64,000 nt of DNA from UBA6059 sp040222235 (GTDB taxonomy: Bacteria > Bacteroidota > Bacteroidia > Cytophagales > Cyclobacteriaceae): positions 1 through 64,000 of the forward strand of contig JAVKDO010000071.1 of NCBI GenBank assembly GCA_040222235.1, given 5' to 3'. A program made the translations under genes and the position numbers. The notes beneath the pieces are model-generated. The model was not told where the DNA came from. It did not search any database and saw nothing but the letters and a program-made list of their open reading frames with translations. This document shows positions 26,154 to 33,502 of this stretch, in pieces (positions within the stretch are counted from its first letter, which is position 1; every line of letters begins with the position of its first letter).

Positions 26154-26923
26154 TATACGTCTCGTTGAATTGTCTCCAAATCGCTCACCTTTTGTATTAG
26201 ACGATATCTGTCTAACGAACTCATTTGAGAAAGCGTGCTATCTATATGGCTCACTAGTTCGTCCAAATCTTCTCTTTTCTCAATTATGACATGCTCAATA
26301 TCAGCTATTTTAAAGTTAAGGTATTTTGACATATCCTCCATGTCCTGGTGATAGACCTCATTGATTTCATTTCTATCACTTTCATAATATTCTTGAAAAA
26401 ACTCTAGCGGATATTCCGCCTTATACCTCCATTCCCTCTCTCTGTAAAACTCCCCATTACGCCCATATGGTTTACTAAATGCATAGGAATCGAAGATCAA
26501 TCTATTAATTTTAGATGTTGTGGAGATCAACTTCAAAACAGACTGAGACCCGCTAAGCTCCAACTCCTCTTTATAAAGTTGATCAAGAGTCATCCCTGAT
26601 GATTTAACACTCTCAATCAATTCAGCAGTCGTTTTACTTATACCTGATCCTTCAATTCGATAGGTCAAAGGTTGAATTCCATTGTTGATGGCCCACTGCT
26701 TTTTAAATGCAAGCCCATAGCTACCATATTGATTGATATGGTCTTTACTGACAAACCTCAGAGGAATGTCGCAAAAGCAAACCATAGGAATAGCACAATA
26801 ACGAAAATCCTTGCCTAAGTCATTAACTCTCTCAAAGTTGAAGCTGGCTCTCAAGTAGCCGGATACAAATATTGTCTTGAGACTCTCAAAATCCGTAAAA
26901 TGAAATAAGCTACTGGCGATCAT
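26153..26923 (-). CDS. AbiGi-antitoxin-like protein (putative abortive infection family)
   Basis: A 256-residue protein. The N-terminal motif LFHFTDFESLKTIF, the segment IPMVCFCDIPL at 45-55, YGSYGLAFKKQWAINNGIQP at 66-85 and REREWRYKAEYP in the second half match what I recall of the family annotated as putative abortive phage resistance protein AbiGi, antitoxin. The spread of His (FHFT), Tyr (YGSYG) and Glu (REREW) also recalls ADP-ribosyltransferase-like folds; that is inference. It follows uvrA by 9 bases on the same strand and is coupled to the next gene. No AbiGii toxin is seen. Family call is from memory of motifs. Confidence 0.7.
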   Translation of the reverse strand: MIASSLFHFTDFESLKTIFVSGYLRASFNFERVNDLGKDFRYCAIPMVCFCDIPLRFVSKDHINQYGSYGLAFKKQWAINNGIQPLTYRIEGSGISKTTAELIESVKSSGMTLDQLYKEELELSGSQSVLKLISTTSKINRLIFDSYAFSKPYGRNGEFYREREWRYKAEYPLEFFQEYYESDRNEINEVYHQDMEDMSKYLNFKIADIEHVIIEKREDLDELVSHIDSTLSQMSSLDRYRLIQKVSDLETIQRDV

Positions 26924-26932
26924 TAAGCCAAT

Positions 26933-29800
26933 TTACAATTCTTCCTTCAAAAACTGACCTGTGTAGCTGTCCTTGGCCTTTGCGACTTTCTCAGGTGTCC
27001 CTGCAGCCACTATATTGCCTCCGCCATCACCTCCTTCTGGCCCTAGATCTACGATATAATCTGCCACTTTGATCACATCCATATTGTGCTCAATTACCAG
27101 AACGGTGTTTCCCTTGTCCACCAATTTATTAAGCACATCCAGCAAATGCTGAATATCCTGAAAATGCAATCCTGTGGTCGGTTCATCCAGAATGTACAGG
27201 GTCATTCCCGTATCCTTCTTTGATAGCTCAGTGGCTAACTTCACCCGCTGTGCCTCTCCTCCCGAGAGTGTTGTTGCATGCTGTCCCAGGGAAATGTAGC
27301 CTAGCCCCACATCATTTAATGTCTTTACACGACGCAGAATCTTAGGCTGTGGCGCGAAGAACTCAACAGCCTGCTCAACCGTCATATCAAGCACATCAGA
27401 GATTGACTTCCCTTTAAACCTTACCTCAAGGGTTTCTCTGTTGTACCTTCTGCCTTTGCAGGTCTCGCAAGGCACATAGACATCTGGCAAGAAGTCCATC
27501 TCGATCAGCTTCATACCCGCGCCTTCGCAAGTCTCACAACGACCCCCTTTGACATTAAAGCTGAAACGGCCTGGCTTGTACCCTCGGATTTTGGCTTCCG
27601 GTAGGTTAGAAAAAAGCGACCTGATATCTGTGAATAGCCCAGTGTAAGTCGCAGGATTCGAACGTGGTGTCCTTCCGATAGGTGACTGGTCTACCTCAAT
27701 CACCTTGTCTATCTTCTCAATACCATCAATGGATTGAAACGGCTTAGGCTCCTTATGAGAACGATAAAAATGCTTGTTGAGGATAGGGAACAGCGTTTCA
27801 TGGATAAGCGTAGACTTCCCGCTACCGGATACGCCTGTAACGCAGATCATCGATCCTAGCGGAAGCTCCAACTTCACATTTTTTAGATTATTCCCTTTTG
27901 CTCCCTTGAGTACGATCTTCTCACCATTGCCTTTTCTGCGCTCCTTTGGTACCTCGATGGAGAGTGCGCCACTCAAGTAATCAGCCGTCTGAGAGCGCTG
28001 CTTGAGTAGCTCTGGAGGAGTGCCGGCTGCAACTATCTGGCCACCATGTCTGCCAGCACCGGGTCCAATATCTATCACATAATCCGAAGCTAGCATCATG
28101 TCTCGATCATGCTCAACCACGATCACGGTATTGCCAAGGTCTCTAAGGTCTTTCAATGCCTGAATCAATCGCACATTATCTCGCTGATGCAAGCCAATAC
28201 TCGGCTCGTCAAGTATGTAGAGCACGCCCACTAGCTGAGTGCCAATCTGAGTTGCAAGCCTAATTCGCTGTGCTTCTCCTCCGGAAAGAGTTCTCAAGGG
28301 CCTATTCAAGGTAAGGTAATAGAGGCCCACATCTATCAGGAAGCCAATGCGTTTCCTGATCTCCTTGAGCACTTCCGCAGCTATGCGATTTTGTCGGTCA
28401 CTCAGCCTGTCCTCCAGCCCTACAAACCATTGCGATAGCTGCTCGATATTCATTTGCGCTAGCCCCGCAATGTTCTGATCGGCAATCTTGAAGTGCAATG
28501 ACTCTTTCTTGAGTCTTCCTCCCTCACATTCGCCGCAGGTCTTCACTACCGTGAAATCACTAATCCACCTGCGGATACTCTCCGACCCCTCATCTTTTTG
28601 CTTCGCAAGGAAGTTGACAATCCCCTCATACTTCGTATTCCAGTCAGTTCCTGGGTATTTCACAGATTTGACAGCCACTGGCTCAGCATCACCGTGCAGG
28701 ATCACGTCTAGCACATCTTTGGGTATTTTGTGGATTGGAGTAGCGATGCTAAGCTTGTGCCGCTTGAGAATCGCTTCGATCTTCTTAAAAATCCAGATGT
28801 CCCGATATTCGCCGAGTGGGGCTATACCTCCCTGGGTCATAGATTTTTTCCTATCGGGAATAATACTATCCTCTGTAATCTCCTCAATCTCTCCCAACCC
28901 ATTACAGACCGGGCAAGCGCCATAAGGTGAGTTGAATGAGAAAGTATTTGGGGCAGGCTCATCGTAGGAGAGTCCAGACTTAGGATCCATCAGGTACTTA
29001 GAAAAGTGCGACACATTGCCCTCCTGATCGAGCACCATCATCACACCTTTGCCGTGGTTAAGCGCTGTTTTTACGCTTTGATTGATGCGATATTTATCCG
29101 TCTCTTTGACTATGATGCGATCCACCACGATCTCTATGTCATGGGTCTTGTAGCGATCGACTTGCATCTTGGGTACCAAGTCTTCTACCTCACCACTGAC
29201 CCGGACTTTGGCAAATCCCATTTTTCGGATCTGCTGGAATAATTCACGGTAGTGTCCTTTACGCCCCTTGACTACAGGAGCGAGCAGCGTGAGTTTTTGA
29301 CCATCCAGATTGGTAAATAGGTGATCGAGGATTTGATCCTCAGACTGACGGATCATTTTCTCCCCTGTTATATACGAGTAGGCATCTCCAGCACGTGCAT
29401 AGAGCAATCGCAGAAAGTCATATATCTCTGTAACCGTACCTACCGTAGATCTTGGGTTGCGCGAAGTGGTCTTTTGCTCGATAGCGATCACAGGACTCAG
29501 ACCGTTGATCTTGTCCACATCGGGTCGCTCCATGTCACCGATGAATGAGCGCGCGTAGGCTGAGAAGCTCTCCATGTAGCGGCGCTGGCCTTCGGCATAG
29601 ATGGTATCGAAAGCCAGTGAACTCTTACCACTACCGGAAATGCCCGTGAAGACCACCAGTTGGTTTCGCTTAAACCTTAAGTCTATGTTCTTCAGGTTGT
29701 GCTCACGCGCTCCAAATATCTCTATGTACTGATCGTCTACATGTTGGTCGGCCAATGACGGCACTTCCTCTATTACTTCACTATTGGTGCTTTGCGCCAT
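26933..29800 (-). CDS. uvrA: UvrABC excinuclease subunit A
   Basis: Damage-sensing ATPase of nucleotide excision repair, 955 residues. There are two ABC modules: Walker A loops GISGSGKSSLAFD near residue 54 and GVSGSGKSTLIHE in the second half, and two signature/Walker B regions (LSGGEAQRIRLATQIG with LYILDEPSIGLH; LSGGEAQRVKLA with LYILDEPTTGLH). Zinc-binding CxxC pairs occur at CPVCNG, CGECEGG, CETCEG and CETCKG. It is third in a minus-strand run (LOG, transglycosylase, uvrA) and is followed at 9 bases by the accessory AbiGi-like pair. Confidence 0.98.
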   Translation of the reverse strand: MAQSTNSEVIEEVPSLADQHVDDQYIEIFGAREHNLKNIDLRFKRNQLVVFTGISGSGKSSLAFDTIYAEGQRRYMESFSAYARSFIGDMERPDVDKINGLSPVIAIEQKTTSRNPRSTVGTVTEIYDFLRLLYARAGDAYSYITGEKMIRQSEDQILDHLFTNLDGQKLTLLAPVVKGRKGHYRELFQQIRKMGFAKVRVSGEVEDLVPKMQVDRYKTHDIEIVVDRIIVKETDKYRINQSVKTALNHGKGVMMVLDQEGNVSHFSKYLMDPKSGLSYDEPAPNTFSFNSPYGACPVCNGLGEIEEITEDSIIPDRKKSMTQGGIAPLGEYRDIWIFKKIEAILKRHKLSIATPIHKIPKDVLDVILHGDAEPVAVKSVKYPGTDWNTKYEGIVNFLAKQKDEGSESIRRWISDFTVVKTCGECEGGRLKKESLHFKIADQNIAGLAQMNIEQLSQWFVGLEDRLSDRQNRIAAEVLKEIRKRIGFLIDVGLYYLTLNRPLRTLSGGEAQRIRLATQIGTQLVGVLYILDEPSIGLHQRDNVRLIQALKDLRDLGNTVIVVEHDRDMMLASDYVIDIGPGAGRHGGQIVAAGTPPELLKQRSQTADYLSGALSIEVPKERRKGNGEKIVLKGAKGNNLKNVKLELPLGSMICVTGVSGSGKSTLIHETLFPILNKHFYRSHKEPKPFQSIDGIEKIDKVIEVDQSPIGRTPRSNPATYTGLFTDIRSLFSNLPEAKIRGYKPGRFSFNVKGGRCETCEGAGMKLIEMDFLPDVYVPCETCKGRRYNRETLEVRFKGKSISDVLDMTVEQAVEFFAPQPKILRRVKTLNDVGLGYISLGQHATTLSGGEAQRVKLATELSKKDTGMTLYILDEPTTGLHFQDIQHLLDVLNKLVDKGNTVLVIEHNMDVIKVADYIVDLGPEGGDGGGNIVAAGTPEKVAKAKDSYTGQFLKEEL

Positions 29801-29806
29801 GAATGG

Positions 29807-30730
29807 TTATCCTTTTTCCGGTAGGTGAATGGTATAACTGTTCCCCGAGCGTACCGTTAATTTATTTTTTCTGAGCCATGGATTGTGCCTGACGAGTAGC
29901 TTGTAGTTGATGCCTTGGTCATTGGCCCAGATCGCCAGGTCAGGGATGGTCTCGGTCACTTCCACAGGCTTGGTTTTCTCCGCGCGATAGAGGTGATCTT
30001 CTGGTATTTCGTACCCGAATTTGACCGGGTCTTGCAGTATGATTTTTAGCGCTAGCGCCCGAAATAGATAACGTGCGGTCTCCTCATTGATATCAAGGTC
30101 ATAGTAGCTATCTACTTTTTGTGACTCCAGCCTATCGGCAAGTCCTTTCTTACCGATATTGTAAGAGGCCGCAGCATTCGTCCAGTTGCCAAACTTCTCG
30201 TAGGCCTCTTTCAAATAAACCGTTGCGGCTCTGGTCGACTTGATAGGGTCATAGCGCTCGTCCACCTCACGATTGATCTCGAGCCCTAGGTCCTTGCCTG
30301 TGCCTTTGAGTATCTGCCAAAATCCTACCGCTTGACTTGGTGATACCACGTTTTGCAGACCGCTCTCGATAAGGGTGATATAAACCAAGTCATCCGGTAA
30401 GCCTTCTTCCGACAGAATCTCAGTGATTTGCGGTAGCCAACGGCCTGATCTCTTGATCAAAAAAATGGTGCTGGAGTGAAAGAAAGTATTGACATGAATC
30501 TCTCTATCGAGGCGTTCCATCACATCGGGATCTTCCATCGGCACGCGCTCCCTTGCGAAATACAAGGTGTCTGGCAGGTCAAATGTCTTGACATGCTGGG
30601 GCACTAGCACATCGTGCACGTACTCCTCAGGGGTCGGTGAGTTATAGACCATGCTCGGCTTGAGCGCTGCGTAGACTGCAACGCCGAGTGCAGCAATAGA
30701 AATGGCAAGAGGTAATAGTTGTTTTTGCAA
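29807..30730 (-). CDS. lytic transglycosylase (SLT, MltD-like) with LysM-like tail
   Basis: Cleaves peptidoglycan glycan strands with formation of anhydro ends. It has 307 residues. An N-terminal hydrophobic segment (4-23) anchors or exports it. The SLT domain carries catalytic E122 in YITLIESGLQ, then SQAVGFWQILKGTGKDLG and AAASYNIGKKGL. The C-terminal 50 residues (ETIPDLAIWANDQGINYKLL and following NPWLRKNKLTV) look like a LysM domain for wall binding. Neighbours: LOG gene 2 bases upstream and uvrA 6 bases downstream. Confidence 0.93.
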   Translation of the reverse strand: MQKQLLPLAISIAALGVAVYAALKPSMVYNSPTPEEYVHDVLVPQHVKTFDLPDTLYFARERVPMEDPDVMERLDREIHVNTFFHSSTIFLIKRSGRWLPQITEILSEEGLPDDLVYITLIESGLQNVVSPSQAVGFWQILKGTGKDLGLEINREVDERYDPIKSTRAATVYLKEAYEKFGNWTNAAASYNIGKKGLADRLESQKVDSYYDLDINEETARYLFRALALKIILQDPVKFGYEIPEDHLYRAEKTKPVEVTETIPDLAIWANDQGINYKLLVRHNPWLRKNKLTVRSGNSYTIHLPEKG

Positions 30731-30732
30731 GA

Positions 30733-31476
30733 CTAGAAGTTTGGAGATAGTAAATACTTGCTATAGAAATCGTCAATCACCTTGACGGCTTCTTGTGGAG
30801 TGTTGACCAAGTTGACTAGCTGTAGGTCCTCTTCATTGATATAGCCGTCTGTGACCAAAGTGGATTTAATCCAATCGAAAAGGCCACTCCAGTATTCTGA
30901 GCCAACCAAAACAATTGGGAACTTGCCAATCTTTTGAGTTTGGATGAGCGTCAACGCTTCGAACATCTCATCCAGCGTACCAAAGCCTCCAGGCATCACG
31001 ATGAACCCTTGGGAGAACTTGACAAACATCACCTTCCTGACAAAGAAGTAATCGAAGTTGATCAGCTTATCGCTATCGATATAGAGGTTGTTGAACTGTT
31101 CAAATGGCAGGTCGATGTTTAAGCCTACAGACTTGCCCTTAGCCTCAAAAGCACCCTTGTTACCGGCCTCCATGATACCTGGTCCGCCACCAGTGATGAC
31201 GCCATATCCGTGCTTTACGAGCTGTCCGGCGATCTGCTCCGCCATCTTGTAGAATGGACTGCCCTGCTTGGTGCGCGCTGATCCGAATATAGATACGCAA
31301 GGCCCGATCTTCGCCAGCTTGTCAAAGCCTTCAACGAACTCTGCCATCACCTTGAAAATCACCCAAGAGTTGGCACTCTTGATCTCACTCCAGTCACGGT
31401 CTTGAAAGGCCTGCCTGATCTTATCCTCATCTTCACCGTTCGCTTCGCTGTTGTTTTCGGCTTCTTTGTTACTCAT
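30733..31476 (-). CDS. LOG family protein (TIGR00730, nucleotide 5'-monophosphate phosphoribohydrolase type)
   Basis: A 247-residue Rossmann-fold protein of the Lonely Guy family, which removes ribose 5'-phosphate from nucleotides such as cytokinin precursors. Motifs are VSIFGSARTKQG at 61-72, GVITGGGPGIMEAGNKGAFE from residue 92, and the signature PGGFGTLDE at 162-170 with the following EALTL. The N-terminal 30 residues are acidic and probably disordered. A Bacteroidota-type -7 element lies about 20 bases upstream. It heads the run into the transglycosylase and uvrA. The natural substrate here is unknown. Confidence 0.93.
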   Translation of the reverse strand: MSNKEAENNSEANGEDEDKIRQAFQDRDWSEIKSANSWVIFKVMAEFVEGFDKLAKIGPCVSIFGSARTKQGSPFYKMAEQIAGQLVKHGYGVITGGGPGIMEAGNKGAFEAKGKSVGLNIDLPFEQFNNLYIDSDKLINFDYFFVRKVMFVKFSQGFIVMPGGFGTLDEMFEALTLIQTQKIGKFPIVLVGSEYWSGLFDWIKSTLVTDGYINEEDLQLVNLVNTPQEAVKVIDDFYSKYLLSPNF

Positions 31477-31495
31477 ATCTGAAAATTTTCGAGTG

Positions 31496-31503
31496 CAAAT
31501 TTA
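31496..31503 (-). promoter_or_regulatory. possible -7 promoter element for the LOG-transglycosylase-uvrA run
   Basis: The minus strand reads TAAATTTG, a match to TAnnTTTG, 19 bases before the start codon at 31476. A TTG element occurs at 14 rather than the usual 19 bases of spacing, so the -33 part is uncertain. Confidence 0.4.
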
Positions 31504-31580
31504 GAACTAATCCTCTACAAACGTGGTGTAGACCTAAATGATCAAAATATCATACTGACAGTTATGTGATCTAGCCATTA

Positions 31581-31720
31581 TCTCACCTCGACGCAGGAGA
31601 GGTCTTATTATGCAGTGTGTAGATGGACGGTTTCAGTACTTACTTCCGATTAATGGTTGACTCAACCTGCTACCATTCTTCATAAGAAGATTTTTCGGTC
31701 GTGCCTCCCTCAAAATGACA
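31581..31720. repeat. palindromic island repeat, copy 1 (140 bp)
   Basis: The left end is TCTCACCTCGACGCAGGAGA and the right end finishes CCCTCAAAATGACA. The outer 26-34 bases are imperfect inverted repeats of each other (TGTCA...TCTT against its complement). The interior, about 80 bases, is nearly the same as in the copy at 32246, roughly 85-90 percent identical by eye over the whole unit. It has no coding capacity of its own. Confidence 0.9.
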
Positions 31721-31785
31721 AGGTGGCTTAAACTATCAATTCTGTTTAAATGCTTGCTGATTGATTATTAGGCATTCCGTTCCAT

Positions 31786-32178
31786 CGTCAACTCGACGCA
31801 AGAGGAGATTCAGTAAGAAGACTAGTCTCTAGTCAGCACTTCGGCATCATAGAAATCCCATCTCGGATTCATTGTGGCTATAAGGTCTTCCTTTTTTTGT
31901 CTTCTCCAACCCTTGATCTCCTTTTCTCTGCCTATCGCGTGATCTACAAAGCCAAAACGCTCGAAATAGATGAGGTTGTAGCAGAAGTATTTGCCGGCAT
32001 GACTTTTGGGATTGCCTTTGTTCGCCTTATGTTGTCTAATTCTAGTCCTTAGGTCGTTGGTCATTCCAACATACAATGCCGTTTTACCGGGGTTCGTGGT
32101 GATGTAGACGAAATAGTTGTAATTAGACATTAAATAAAAGTAAGAAGATTTTTCGCTCGCGCCTCACTCAAAATGGGA
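31786..32178. mobile_element. repeat-bounded element carrying a GIY-YIG nuclease gene (candidate autonomous copy)
   Basis: The left boundary CGTCAACTCGACGCAAGAGG is a diverged version of the left end of the neighbouring 140-bp repeats (TGTCACCTCGACGCAGGAGA). The right boundary, 32142-32178, matches their right end (AAGAAGATTTTTCGCTCGCG then CCTCACTCAAAATGGGA). Between them lies one intact GIY-YIG gene instead of the usual 80-base interior. This is what an autonomous element with shorter non-autonomous relatives would look like. Ends are placed by alignment with the other copies, and no target duplication was identified. Confidence 0.55.
31822..32130 (-). CDS. small GIY-YIG nuclease-domain protein
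   Basis: A 102-residue single-domain GIY-YIG protein. The family residues are all present: YFVYI (6-10) as the GIY strand, LYVGMTNDL at 19-27 as the YIG strand, R30 in RTRIRQHK, and the metal-binding glutamate in the GREKEIKGW segment (68-75), so nuclease activity is plausible. Similar stand-alone proteins are common in Bacteroidota and often annotated as excinuclease-like, though they are not UvrC. Here the gene sits inside a pair of repeat ends shared with four nearby gene-less repeats, suggesting a role in moving or maintaining them. Confidence 0.88.
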   Translation of the reverse strand: MSNYNYFVYITTNPGKTALYVGMTNDLRTRIRQHKANKGNPKSHAGKYFCYNLIYFERFGFVDHAIGREKEIKGWRRQKKEDLIATMNPRWDFYDAEVLTRD

Positions 32179-32245
32179 AAGCGTGATCAGAAAGTACAAC
32201 AAATTAGTTGACAATGAATATCTCAAATAGACAGTTGAAATCCCT

Positions 32246-32385
32246 TGTCACCTCGACGCAGGAGAGGTCTTATTATGCAGTGTGTAGATGGACGGTTTCA
32301 GTACTTACTCCTGATAAATGGCTAACTAAACCCACTACCACTCAGCATAAGAAGATTTTTCACTCATGCCTCTCTCAAAATGACA
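32246..32385. repeat. palindromic island repeat, copy 2 (140 bp)
   Basis: Starts TGTCACCTCGACGCAGGAGA and ends CTCTCAAAATGACA, so the terminal pentamers TGTCA and TGACA are exact inverted complements. The interior is shared with copy 1 (TATTATGCAGTGTGTAGATG near the left end). It is followed by a 62-base spacer that is repeated after copy 3. Confidence 0.92.
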
Positions 32386-32447
32386 AAGGGACTAAAGTAA
32401 TCTGACCATTAATACGGGCAGAATTGATCATAATATATAGCTCCGGC

Positions 32448-32586
32448 TGTCACCTCGACGTAGGAGAGGTCTGCTTATGTAGAGCACAGAAAATCAGGCT
32501 CTTCACAAGCTTTCACTCAGAGGCTCAATCTTGTGCTACACGAAGAATTAAGAAGATTTTTCACTCGTGCCTCCCTCAAAATGACA
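32448..32586. repeat. palindromic island repeat, copy 3 (139 bp)
   Basis: It has the same ends as copy 2 but a different interior (AGAGCACAGAAAATCAGG near the left, GTGCTACACGAAG near the right) that can pair with itself, extending the hairpin. It lies one period (202 bases) after copy 2. The 62-base spacers after copies 2 and 3 are near-identical (CTGACCAT, AATACGGGCAGAATTGATCA), so a unit of about 200 bases was tandemly duplicated. Confidence 0.92.
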
Positions 32587-32648
32587 AAGGGATTAAAGTA
32601 ATCTGACCATAAATACGGGCAGAATTGATCATACTATAAAGCCACGTC

Positions 32649-32799
32649 TGTCACCTCGACGTAGGAGAGGTCTTCTTGTATAGAGCACAGAAAATCAGGC
32701 TCACCACAAGCTTTCACTCAGATACTCAATCTGGTCCTACACAAGGTATTAAGAAGATTTTTCGGTCGTGCCTCCCCGCTACGCACGTTCAAAATGACA
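32649..32799. repeat. palindromic island repeat, copy 4 (151 bp)
   Basis: It has the interior type of copy 3 and starts 201 bases after it. Near the right end, a short insertion (CCGCTACGCACG) interrupts the otherwise conserved CCTCCCTCAAAATGACA, making this copy longer. It is the last copy before the ArsC-like gene. Confidence 0.9.
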
Positions 32800-32877
32800 A
32801 AGGGTATATTCAAGTGACCCCAGCAACTGTTATTGTATTCTTAACACAAGATCAATCAAGAATGCAGCGCATACCTT

Positions 32878-32885
32878 TAGCTTTG
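32878..32885 (+). promoter_or_regulatory. -7 promoter element close to the ArsC-like start
   Basis: TAGCTTTG matches TAnnTTTG and lies only 5 bases before the ATG at 32891, so transcription would begin at or just inside the start codon (a leaderless message). The same spacing is seen before the CLC gene. No TTG is found at the usual upstream distance. Confidence 0.4.
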
Positions 32886-32890
32886 CGACA

Positions 32891-33502
32891 ATGTTCTACC
32901 CACTACTTTCCAACTACATTGAGCAGGCCATAGACAATGCAAGCCAGCTCGCACCGAACCGTCGAGAGCTACTCGCATCTTTATCGAAATACATCGCCGA
33001 TCACAAAAAGCACTGTCTACTCACCTTCATATGTACCCACAATAGCCGGAGGAGTCATTTTGGGCAGATATGGGCGCATGTAGCTGCCGTTCACTATGGT
33101 TTATCTGGTGTAGAAACTTACAGTGGGGGCACAGAAGCGACTGCCTTTCATCCCCATGCCATTGCCGCGATTCAAAGAGCTGGCATCCAAGTCGAACCGG
33201 TATATGCATCGAGCATTCCAAAAGTCAGGCTGACCTTTGGTGATAATGTCCACCCCATTGAGGTATGCTCCAAGGTTTACGACGATCCAGCGAACCCTCA
33301 AAATGGCTTTGCTGCGATCATGACCTGTGCGGAGGCAGATGAGGGGTGTCCAGTAGTACATGGAGCAGATGTCAAAATTCCGCTTCACTACCAAGACCCA
33401 AAAATCTCAGATGGTACGGATCAGCAAGACCAGACTTACGATGAGCGGTGTTTTCAGATCGCTACAGAGATGTGCTGTGTCTTCAGCCAAGCTGCTAGTT
33501 GA
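32891..33502 (+). CDS. ArsC/low-molecular-weight phosphatase-like protein
   Basis: A 203-residue protein with the LMW phosphatase P-loop CTHNSRRS (C48, R54), a CX5R active site. A second cysteine-rich segment MTCAEADEGCP fits the redox cysteine pair of thioredoxin-linked arsenate reductases. An N-terminal helical extension of about 40 residues precedes the core. Annotation in Bacteroidota alternates between protein-tyrosine phosphatase and arsenate reductase. No ars genes are nearby, so the substrate is open. Its end overlaps the converging epimerase gene by 8 bases. Confidence 0.88.
   Translation: MFYPLLSNYIEQAIDNASQLAPNRRELLASLSKYIADHKKHCLLTFICTHNSRRSHFGQIWAHVAAVHYGLSGVETYSGGTEATAFHPHAIAAIQRAGIQVEPVYASSIPKVRLTFGDNVHPIEVCSKVYDDPANPQNGFAAIMTCAEADEGCPVVHGADVKIPLHYQDPKISDGTDQQDQTYDERCFQIATEMCCVFSQAAS

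Noticed and set aside
26153..26923. Prophage or integrative element as carrier of the AbiGi-like pair
   Set aside because: No integrase, tRNA-linked attachment site, direct flanking repeats or phage genes were found around it.
31822..32130. The GIY-YIG gene as a UvrC fragment
   Set aside because: It is a complete single-domain protein with its own start and stop, and a full uvrC exists at 9733-11535.
32246..32799. Possible CRISPR array, because of regular spacing of about 200 bases
   Set aside because: Units are 140-150 bp palindromes and the 62-base spacers are themselves repeated; no cas genes are present.
32208..32933. Three plus-strand reading frames with look-alike ends (…FHSCLSQNDKG…) in the repeat island
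   Set aside because: Their similarity comes from the repeated DNA itself; they start inside repeats, have no promoter or family pattern, and change frame between copies.
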